The position numbers and the translations under genes are program-made. DNA of 10,311 nt from Streptococcaceae bacterium (GTDB taxonomy: Bacteria > Bacillota > Bacilli > Lactobacillales > Streptococcaceae): NCBI GenBank assembly GCA_031285105.1, contig JAITWV010000256.1, positions 1 to 10,311 on the forward strand, given 5' to 3'. Numbering within the stretch: position 1 is the stretch's first letter; every line of letters starts with the position of its first letter. Below, in pieces: positions 1 to 5,651 of this stretch. The notes beneath the pieces were generated by a model. The model was not told the origin of the DNA. It did not search any database and saw only the letters and a program-made list of their open reading frames with translations.

Positions 1-3
1 ACT

Positions 4-9
4 CTCCTT
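4..9 (-). promoter_or_regulatory. RBS of a gene off the left edge
   Basis: On the minus strand the last bases of the window read CACAAGGAGAGT. This is a strong Shine-Dalgarno sequence with nothing downstream of it inside the window, so a minus-strand gene probably begins within about 10 bases beyond position 1. An extended -10 candidate (TGC followed by TAGAAT, 20-28 minus) lies close upstream and could be an alternative promoter. Confidence 0.5.
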
Positions 10-62
10 GTGATTGATGATTCTAGCATAACAGAAGGTGGTCTTGTTTAAAAACGGATTAG

Positions 63-80
63 CTATACTAATTTTTTCAT
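63..80 (-). CDS. Candidate leader peptide MKKLV
   Basis: On the minus strand an ideal RBS (AAAGGAG, 89-95) sits eight bases before an ATG that opens only five codons, Met-Lys-Lys-Leu-Val, and then TAG. About 54 bases further down lies a second strong RBS, for the gene off the left edge. Two short hairpins that exclude each other can be drawn around the leader: ATTAG with CTAAT (58-72), or TAGTATA (64-70) with TATGCTA (24-30, one G-U pair). This resembles a translational attenuation leader, but it could also be the remnant of a truncated gene. The controlled gene is not visible. Confidence 0.3.
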   Translation of the reverse strand: MKKLV

Positions 81-238
81 TTTGAAAACTCCTTTTGTTT
101 TTTAGATGACCTTCATCACTGATAGGAGTATAGTTCAAAATTGAGTCGAAATTACTGTGCAAGAAACAAGTAACAGGTTTGATGTAATAAAAGGTAGTTT
201 TGAAATTTAATTTTTTTATTTTAAAGAAAAAAATTAAT

Positions 239-267
239 ACGACCATTAATAAACAATACAATATACT
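239..267 (+). promoter_or_regulatory. Candidate promoter of the secreted-protein gene
   Basis: TATACT at 262-267 matches the -10 consensus at five of six positions. The hexamer 17 bases upstream (ACGACC, 239-244) is only a weak -35, and long A/T tracts lie upstream of it. A second possible -10, TAAAAT at 279-284, has no better -35. Confidence 0.35.
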
Positions 268-308
268 AATTGCTGTGATAAAATTATAAAAATTAAAGGA
301 GCAATCAT

Positions 309-1127
309 ATGAAAAAGCGAATTTTATCTTTCGTAGCAATTCTAGGTTTAGGTCTATTCTTCACTGTAAGCACCCAAAAAACTTCTGGTTTAACAGCTTC
401 CACTGAACCAATACAAGTTTCAAAATCTTACAAAACAATGTACCGCTTATACAACCCAAATTCAGGGGAACATTTTTATACAAGTGATACAAATGAAGTG
501 GCAAGTTTAAATCGTGTAGGTTGGAAATCTGAGGGAATCGGATGGTTAGCACCTAAAACTGGTGCGCCTGTTTATCGTATGTATAATGCAAATGCTGGCG
601 ATCATCATTACACTTTATCAACATTTGAAAAAGATTCATTGATTAAAGCAGGTTGGAAATATGAAGGAATTGGTTGGTACTCAGGTGGGACACAACAAAT
701 TTTAAGAGCTTATAACCCGAACGCAAAAGCTGGTGCGCATAACTACACTTCTAGTCAATCTGAGCAAAATAGCTTACTTAAAGCTGGATGGAGAAATGAA
801 GGAAATGCTTGGAAAGGTGTTATACCAAAGACAAAACAAGTGGAAGTCTATCGAGGAATTGGTGCGGGTACTTTTGGCTCAGGTGAGGGTGGACCAGGTC
901 CGTGGGCACAAATTGATTCTTCTATGGTGACGATTGAAACAGGTTCTAAGCAATACATGTATTTACCAACCTATAAAGGAAAAAAACCTACAACTATTGG
1001 ATTCCTTTACACTACCCCTGATGGTGGAGTTGGAGTTACCGGGGCAATTCCTTTGAAAACTGGCGAGTCTTGGTCTTGGGAACGATGGGATAACGTTAAA
1101 GCCGTTAAAATTGGATATGATAAGTAA
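309..1127 (+). CDS. Secreted protein with three DUF5648-like repeats
   Basis: This 272-residue protein begins with a typical Sec signal peptide (Lys/Arg at 2-4, hydrophobic core to about residue 20). No lipobox cysteine, LPXTG motif or other membrane segment is visible, so it is probably released or held on the wall non-covalently. Three repeats of about 35 residues, spaced 44 apart, start near residues 45, 89 and 133. Each has the pattern Y-x-x-Y-N, then H-x-Y-T, then a Leu-rich helix, then A/V-G-W and E-G-x-x-W. The pattern resembles the DUF5648 family found in secreted proteins and phage lysins of lactic acid bacteria, where it is thought to bind cell-wall glycans. Residues 178-272 form a separate Gly- and aromatic-rich domain I do not recognise. 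No catalytic domain is seen. The start is supported by AAAGGAG at 295-301, seven bases before the ATG. Confidence 0.88.
   Translation: MKKRILSFVAILGLGLFFTVSTQKTSGLTASTEPIQVSKSYKTMYRLYNPNSGEHFYTSDTNEVASLNRVGWKSEGIGWLAPKTGAPVYRMYNANAGDHHYTLSTFEKDSLIKAGWKYEGIGWYSGGTQQILRAYNPNAKAGAHNYTSSQSEQNSLLKAGWRNEGNAWKGVIPKTKQVEVYRGIGAGTFGSGEGGPGPWAQIDSSMVTIETGSKQYMYLPTYKGKKPTTIGFLYTTPDGGVGVTGAIPLKTGESWSWERWDNVKAVKIGYDK
441..812 (+). repeat. Three in-gene repeats of about 44 codons
   Basis: Residues 45-79, 89-123 and 133-168 of the secreted protein align with each other. The third unit has two extra residues (Asn-Pro-Asn-Ala-Lys-Ala-Gly in place of Asn-Pro-Asn-Ser-Gly) before the H-x-Y-T motif. The repeats are conserved as protein but well diverged as DNA, so they are not recent duplications. 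Confidence 0.8.
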
Positions 1128-1156
1128 TTATAAAAAAACGAATTAAGATTTTACTC

Positions 1157-1206
1157 AAAACAAGGTTAGAGCACACAAACATGAGCGCGTATCCTAACCT
1201 TGTTTT
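1157..1206. terminator. Bidirectional terminator between convergent genes
   Basis: A perfect 13-bp stem (AAAACAAGGTTAG at 1157-1169 with its complement at 1194-1206) encloses a 24-base loop. The stem ends in A on one side and T on the other, so it can act in both directions. It should end the secreted-protein transcript from the left and the ars operon transcript from the right, whose last stop codon is at 1219. Confidence 0.8.
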
Positions 1207-1218
1207 AATTCCTTACTA

Positions 1219-1407
1219 TTAAGCTATTTGTCCTCTAATCACAAATTCTTCCAAACTACCATAACAAAATTGTTTTTGAGGATATTGTTTTACTAATTTT
1301 TTGAAACATTTTTCCGCTTTTTTTTCGCAATCCGTTACGAAGCGTAAGTGATTGTGCCATGTTGCTTGGTCATCATACCAAACAACAAATTTTTTGCTAG
1401 TTCTCAT
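1219..1407 (-). CDS. Small Cys-containing protein, last gene of ars operon
   Basis: I do not recognise this 62-residue protein. It is supported as a real gene by GAGGTGA placed just before the ATG, by starting only 17 bases after the reductase stop codon, and by the strong terminator directly downstream. It has no signal peptide or membrane segment and is probably cytosolic. The sequence suggests a strand (K6-Y11), a basic helix (about 21-42) and a second strand region near 46-58. It contains three cysteines (C27, C34, C48) and two histidines (H18, H20). Position in a metalloid/thiol operon makes binding of metal, metalloid or thiol a fair guess, but nothing in the sequence proves it. Confidence 0.75.
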   Translation of the reverse strand: MRTSKKFVVWYDDQATWHNHLRFVTDCEKKAEKCFKKLVKQYPQKQFCYGSLEEFVIRGQIA

Positions 1408-1424
1408 TTTTCACCTCAAAAAGA

Positions 1425-3095
1425 TTACATAAATTTATCAAAATTCTTCATAATCTCTTGATAATTTTTATTTCCACCTGACAAATTAAACGCTTTGGTA
1501 AATCCTGCATTCATCAAAATATGTTGGGCGGCGTTTCCAGTTACACCTGAATTACAATAAACAATTGTTGTCAATTCTTTATCAAAGTCAGCTTGTTTTT
1601 CACGTAATTGGGCAAGAGGAATGTTCACCGCATCTGCCACATTTGATTTTTCATATTGAACAGCAGAACGTGTGTCGATGATTTGCAGTTTTTCACCCAT
1701 GGCTTTACGTTTAATCAACTCAATTGGTGTCATCAGTGGTGTTTGATTTTGAATTGCATTATCTAGCGCCATGCCTGTGTAGTGAATTGGGTCTTTTGTT
1801 GTTGAAAATGGTGGTGCATACGCTAAATCTAAGTGGAACAATTCATTTGCTTTGGCTCCATAAGAAATCGCGGTTGCTAGGACATCAATTCGTTTATCTA
1901 CGCCTTCTTTTCCGATAATCTGGGCTCCTAAAATGCGGTCAGTTTTCTTATCGGCAATGGCTTTAATCACCATTTCTTTGCCGTGCATATAATCTGGTTT
2001 GTTTGGTTTTAGATTGTATAAAACAGCTAAATCATAACCTTCATTTAACGCTTCGAATTCTGTTAAACCTGTTTGGGCAATAGTAGTGTCAAAGAATCGT
2101 AAAATACCTGTACCTAAAATTCCTTGATGGGTTAAGTTGCCACCTGTTATGACATCACCTGCGATACGGCCCATTTTATTGGCTGTTGAGGCAAGTGGGC
2201 GGTAAATTGGTTTTTTCGTAATGACATGGAAACTCTCAGCAACATCTCCAACAGCATAAACATCTGGTAAATTCGTTTGCATTTTTTCATTGGTTTGAAT
2301 GGCACCAGTTGTTCCAAGTTTAACTCCGATTGATTCAGCTAGTCTTGTATTTGGTTTGACACCTGTTGCTAAAATGAACAAATCAGCTTGAATGTTGTTT
2401 CCTTTGGTTGTCTTGATTGCTTCTAGTTTTTGTTCCCCAATTAGTTCCGCAACCGTTTCTTCTGGGCGATAATCAATGCCATTTTTGACAATTTCATCGG
2501 TTACGCGAATCGACATATCCCAGTCTAAGTGCGACATTGGGAATTTTCCACGTTGTAAAAGGGTCACGTCTAATCCTTTTTCTTTTAACTGTTCTGCCAT
2601 TTCTAAACCGATAAAACCTGCACCAACGACAACGGCTGATTTGGGTTGATGGGTTTGTAAATAGGTATGAATAGTTTTCCCACTTTGAATATTACGTACA
2701 GAAAAGACATTTTCAAATGATTTTTCCGCAAAAACTTCTGGTACATGATAAGACGAACCCGTCGCAAATACTAATACATCATAAGTGTCTGTAAACGGCT
2801 CATTCGTTAATAAATTCAACCCTTCTAAAGTTTTGTTCTCATGATTAATTTTCGTCACTTCGTGTGATGTGTGGATATCAACATTGTAACGCTTTTTAAA
2901 CCAGGGTGCACTTCGGGGTGTTAACTCGCTAAATTCTCCTACTTCATCTCCAATGGCATAAGGAATTCCGCAGATAGAATAAGAAATATCTACATCCTTA
3001 TCATATAAAACAATCTGTGCTTCTTCGGTGTTTCTTCTTGCTTTAGCTGCGACACTTGTTCCAGCCGCGACTGAGCCGATAATTACAATTTTCAT
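1425..3095 (-). CDS. cdr: CoA-disulfide reductase with C-terminal rhodanese domain
   Basis: This 556-residue flavoprotein belongs to the CoA-disulfide reductase/NADH oxidase branch of the pyridine nucleotide-disulfide oxidoreductases. Members with the same layout reduce CoA disulfide or persulfides with NAD(P)H. The FAD-binding glycine motif is at residues 7-12. The single redox cysteine, C42, sits in S-x-x-C-G-I-P-Y as in the family. The NAD(P)H site is G-A-G-F-I-G (158-163), a second FAD motif V-G-D is near 282-284, and the dimerisation-domain motif Y-A-P-P-F starts at Y427. From about residue 455 a rhodanese domain follows, with an active-site loop C-N-S-G-V-T-G starting at C514. Both catalytic cysteines are present, so the protein looks intact. 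The start follows an AGGAGA RBS at 3101-3106. It lies 24 bases after arsA and is surely cotranscribed with it. Its likely job is to restore thiols or handle sulfane sulfur during metalloid stress; the exact substrate cannot be read from sequence. Confidence 0.92.
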   Translation of the reverse strand: MKIVIIGSVAAGTSVAAKARRNTEEAQIVLYDKDVDISYSICGIPYAIGDEVGEFSELTPRSAPWFKKRYNVDIHTSHEVTKINHENKTLEGLNLLTNEPFTDTYDVLVFATGSSYHVPEVFAEKSFENVFSVRNIQSGKTIHTYLQTHQPKSAVVVGAGFIGLEMAEQLKEKGLDVTLLQRGKFPMSHLDWDMSIRVTDEIVKNGIDYRPEETVAELIGEQKLEAIKTTKGNNIQADLFILATGVKPNTRLAESIGVKLGTTGAIQTNEKMQTNLPDVYAVGDVAESFHVITKKPIYRPLASTANKMGRIAGDVITGGNLTHQGILGTGILRFFDTTIAQTGLTEFEALNEGYDLAVLYNLKPNKPDYMHGKEMVIKAIADKKTDRILGAQIIGKEGVDKRIDVLATAISYGAKANELFHLDLAYAPPFSTTKDPIHYTGMALDNAIQNQTPLMTPIELIKRKAMGEKLQIIDTRSAVQYEKSNVADAVNIPLAQLREKQADFDKELTTIVYCNSGVTGNAAQHILMNAGFTKAFNLSGGNKNYQEIMKNFDKFM

Positions 3096-3119
3096 TACTT
3101 TCTCCTAAATATTTGTCTC

Positions 3120-4850
3120 TTATTTGGCTAATTGACTTTCAAAATCTGCTTGCCAACTAGCTACTGCATAGTGACCTCTTGATAATTCTTTTACTTTTTC
3201 AATCCATTGTATCTCATTCATGGCTCTTGCTTTTAAGATTTCATTGGTGGTATTTGTTGCTAACATGCTTTGATTGACTAGCCACCAAGTATTACGGATA
3301 TTGGTTCTTTTTAAGTCTTCATCTAAACGCATGGACTCATAAACAGGTGTTGTTTCAGGCAATGTCACCATCAATACTTCCGTTTCATCGTGATTTTGCA
3401 AGCGTGGCAATAAGTCTTGAATGGATTTTGGCACTTCGTCAATGTTTCGCTGCATTTCTTTAGAGTAACTTTGCGTCGATTCTAAAAGTAGTAACGTGTG
3501 TCCAGTTGGTGCGGTATCAATCACAACAATTTCTTCTTCAGATTTTGCGACAATTTCTGCGAATGCTCTGAATACAGCAATTTCTTGCGTACATGGCGAG
3601 CGTAAATCTTCTTCAACATAAGCTAAGTCTGCTGCATTCATGTTTTGACGTGCTTTTGCTAAAATTTCTTCTTTATAATCAGCTAATTCTTTTTCTTCAT
3701 CAATATGGCTAATTGAGATGTTTGGCAAATCTTTTACATACAAACTCAAATGATCTGCTGGGTCGGTGCTTGCTAAATGAACTTTCTTACCAGCAAGTGC
3801 AAGTTTTTTAGCAAGTAAAATGGCAACGGTTGTTTTACCAACTCCACCTTTACCCATTGTGAAGATGATTCGTTTATTTGTTTTTAAATAATCCTCAACA
3901 ATCACATCTAAGCTTGGTATTTGTGGAATTTCAAACTCTTTTTGCTCGCTTAGTGTTGCCTCATCCACAAATAAATGACGCAAATTCGTGATTCCTGTCA
4001 TGTTAAATGGTTTTAATGGAACAAAAACTTGTGGAAAATCTGCTAATTCTTGCGTTAAATAGTTCATGTCAGACTGCTGTTGGTCAAAAATCATTTGTGA
4101 AATTGAATCATCAGCGTCAGATAAAACGCCATTGACGATGACTTTTTGATTTTTTACACCTAGCGCACTTAATTCGACTGAGGCACGTTTGGCTTCTAAA
4201 ATAGAGGTTCTTTGTGGTCTAGTTACAAGCATTAAAGTGGTTAAGTCTGGATTTCCCAACGTTTCAACTGCTTTTTCATACATCTGTTTTTGCTCACCAA
4301 GTCCAGACAATTGCCCTAAACAAGAAACACCTGTACTATTTTCATCTAAAAAGTCATTCCAAGCACTTGGCAGTTGTAACATTCTTAAAGTTGGTGCAGT
4401 GTCAAAAATGACCGTATCAAAAGCATCTCGCGTGTTCTCATCTGTTAATTGATGGGCAAACTCGTTAAAAGCTGCAATCTCAACTGTACATGAGCCTGAA
4501 AGTTGTTCTTCCATATTCGCAACAACACTATCTGGTAAAACGCCTTTATATGGCCCAATGACGATTTCTTTATAATCATTTGCTGCGGTGATTGGATCAA
4601 AATTTGCCACCTGTAAATTCGATACTTCTGGAATAGCTTTGGGTTTATTTGTTAAGGTTGTTTGAAAGACATCTTGTAAATTAGAGGCTGGATCAGTGGA
4701 AACAAGTAAAACCTTTTGTCCATTATCCGCTAAACTTACCGCCGTTGCACAAGCTGTAGTTGTCTTTCCAACACCGCCTTTTCCTGTAAAAAATAGATAT
4801 TTGGTCAATTTTTCATTTTGTGGGTTATATAAGTTGCTACCTAGCAACAT
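3120..4850 (-). CDS. arsA: Arsenite/antimonite-stimulated ATPase ArsA, tandem two-domain form
   Basis: ArsA is the cytosolic ATPase that takes As(III)/Sb(III) from ArsD and drives export through an ArsB-type membrane partner. The 576 residues form two homologous halves, each with a deviant Walker A loop GKGGVGKTT (23-31 and 333-341). The three metalloid-binding cysteines known from the plasmid R773 enzyme have clear counterparts: C121 (G-S-C-T-x-E-I-A), C177 (S-C-L-G) and C420 (S-P-C-T-x-E-I-A). The C-terminal half has the full signal motif DTAPTGHT (445-452). The N-terminal half reads DTAPT (150-154) and runs straight on into L-R-M-L-Q-L-P, so Gly-His-Thr is missing without a frameshift. The start lies 14 bases after arsD behind a G-rich RBS (GAGGGGG). 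No arsB or acr3 gene accompanies it. Confidence 0.96.
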   Translation of the reverse strand: MLLGSNLYNPQNEKLTKYLFFTGKGGVGKTTTACATAVSLADNGQKVLLVSTDPASNLQDVFQTTLTNKPKAIPEVSNLQVANFDPITAANDYKEIVIGPYKGVLPDSVVANMEEQLSGSCTVEIAAFNEFAHQLTDENTRDAFDTVIFDTAPTLRMLQLPSAWNDFLDENSTGVSCLGQLSGLGEQKQMYEKAVETLGNPDLTTLMLVTRPQRTSILEAKRASVELSALGVKNQKVIVNGVLSDADDSISQMIFDQQQSDMNYLTQELADFPQVFVPLKPFNMTGITNLRHLFVDEATLSEQKEFEIPQIPSLDVIVEDYLKTNKRIIFTMGKGGVGKTTVAILLAKKLALAGKKVHLASTDPADHLSLYVKDLPNISISHIDEEKELADYKEEILAKARQNMNAADLAYVEEDLRSPCTQEIAVFRAFAEIVAKSEEEIVVIDTAPTGHTLLLLESTQSYSKEMQRNIDEVPKSIQDLLPRLQNHDETEVLMVTLPETTPVYESMRLDEDLKRTNIRNTWWLVNQSMLATNTTNEILKARAMNEIQWIEKVKELSRGHYAVASWQADFESQLAK

Positions 4851-4864
4851 CCTGAAGCACCCCC

Positions 4865-5203
4865 TCAGCCTTTACTTGCACTTGATTGATTCACAAAAAC
4901 AACACCCGTATACTCACCAATTTCTTCAAGGGTTGGATAAGCACCAGTTTTGACAATTTCTCCGTCTAAAATAGTAATCGGTAAAGCATTTGCCCCATTT
5001 TCTTGCATTGCTTTAAGTACGGCTAAATTGTTGACATAAGCTTCCGGGCTAGAAGTCAAATTGTAACGTACCGCTTCAATACTTGGCACTTTTTCTAATG
5101 CCTCAAAAGCACTGGTAATCATTAACAAGGTTTGATCAACTGAAGGACCACACACTCCTGTTGAACAACACATTGCTTCTTCAAATAACTCTAGTTTTTT
5201 CAT
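4865..5203 (-). CDS. arsD: Arsenic metallochaperone ArsD
   Basis: ArsD is a thioredoxin-fold metallochaperone that hands As(III) or Sb(III) to ArsA and also acts as a weak repressor in some systems. This 112-residue form has the essential triad exactly at C12, C13 and C18 (M-C-C-S-T-G-V-C-G). It lacks the C-terminal vicinal Cys pairs of the R773 protein, which are not needed for chaperone activity. The frame stays open for 34 codons further upstream, but the start at 5203 is preferred: GGAGGA at 5211-5216 is well placed, and Met-Lys-Lys-Leu-x-x-F-E-E-A-M-C-C matches the family N terminus. The gene overlaps the end of arsR by 23 bases, so its RBS lies inside arsR and the two are probably translationally coupled. 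Confidence 0.95.
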   Translation of the reverse strand: MKKLELFEEAMCCSTGVCGPSVDQTLLMITSAFEALEKVPSIEAVRYNLTSSPEAYVNNLAVLKAMQENGANALPITILDGEIVKTGAYPTLEEIGEYTGVVFVNQSSASKG

Positions 5204-5531
5204 TTTGATTTCCTCCATTGTGTAAACATGATTGTGACCTACAAATACAGTTGTCTTGATTGGTTGAAAATAATTGTTGCATTGAGTTGGTGAATGATGC
5301 GACAAATTCTTGATTTAAGGTATAAAAATGTGACTGTCCCTTTTTGGTAACATCTACAATTTGCGCATTGGCTAAAACTTTCATGTGGTGAGATAAAGTG
5401 GGCTGTGAAAATTCAAAATGCTCTAACACATCACACGCACATAACTCCCCACAAGAAAGTAAGTCAATTATTTTCATCCGATTTGGCTCACTCATTGCTT
5501 TTAGTTGAGTGGATAACTGTTCATAATTCAT
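5181..5531 (-). CDS. arsR: ArsR-family metalloid-responsive repressor
   Basis: ArsR is a winged-helix dimer that represses its own operon and lets go when As(III) or Sb(III) binds its cysteines. The 116 residues show the usual fold, with recognition helix Q-P-T-L-S-H-H-M-K-V-L (43-53) and a wing near 62-71. The classic site motif is E-L-C-A-C-D with C31 and C33; the third cysteine of the E. coli motif is replaced. A C-terminal tail adds C95, C97 and C102, at nearly the same positions as the As(III) site reported for Acidithiobacillus ferrooxidans ArsR (C95, C96, C102). The start is set by AGAGGTGA at 5536-5543. It is the first gene of the operon, and the inverted repeat over its promoter predicts autoregulation. 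Confidence 0.96.
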   Translation of the reverse strand: MNYEQLSTQLKAMSEPNRMKIIDLLSCGELCACDVLEHFEFSQPTLSHHMKVLANAQIVDVTKKGQSHFYTLNQEFVASFTNSMQQLFSTNQDNCICRSQSCLHNGGNQNEKTRVI

Positions 5532-5545
5532 TTGCTCACCTCTTT

Positions 5546-5586
5546 ATTGATAGTTATCTATATATCCAATATAGACAGTTATCAAT
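5546..5586 (-). promoter_or_regulatory. arsR promoter and probable ArsR operator
   Basis: On the minus strand TTGATA (5580-5585) and TATAGA (5557-5562) are spaced by exactly 17 bases and form a sigma-A type promoter. The whole promoter lies in an imperfect inverted repeat: the 17-base arms ATTGATAGTTATCTATA (5546-5562) and 5570-5586 match at 14 of 17 positions around a 7-base centre. A dimeric repressor bound here would cover both the -35 and the -10, which fits ArsR autorepression of the whole operon. Confidence 0.75.
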
Positions 5587-5609
5587 GTTTTGTCAAAAGA
5601 TAATCAAAA

Positions 5610-5644
5610 AAGAAACGAGGTTGTGTATCCCAACCTCGTTTCTT
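5610..5644 (-). terminator. Rho-independent terminator after second glnQ
   Basis: A perfect 14-bp stem (5610-5623 with 5631-5644) with a 7-base loop is followed on the minus strand by a run of T. It lies seven bases after the glnQ stop and 24 bases before the arsR -35, so it separates transporter transcription from the ars operon. Its loop side and descending arm share GTATCC-Y-AACCT with the terminator at 1157-1206. Confidence 0.9.
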
Positions 5645-5651
5645 CTATATA

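Larger units (their letters stand above)
1..308. other. Divergent intergenic region
   Basis: This stretch of about 300 bases has no full-length gene. Its left part reads as the leader of a minus-strand gene whose start codon lies just outside the window. That part holds an AAGGAG at 4-9, a five-codon ORF with its own strong RBS at 63-95, and a -10-like TATACT at 127-132. Its right part holds A/T tracts and the promoter and RBS of the plus-strand gene at 309. An all-A/T inverted repeat (207-217 with 227-237) lies in the A/T tracts; it is more likely an UP-like element or simple low complexity than a terminator. Confidence 0.6.

Noticed and set aside
207..237. Eleven-base A/T-only inverted repeat as a terminator
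   Set aside because: The stem has no G-C pair and no gene ends before it. It is more likely low-complexity A/T tract upstream of a promoter.
4189..4953. Plus-strand ORFs opposite arsA and arsD (4189-4452, 4696-4953)
   Set aside because: These are antisense shadows of conserved coding sequence with no ribosome binding site.
4865..5305. Longer ArsD reading with 34 extra N-terminal residues
   Set aside because: The extra part overlaps arsR heavily, has no RBS, and does not fit the family. The start at 5203 has a GGAGGA site and puts the cysteines at 12, 13 and 18.
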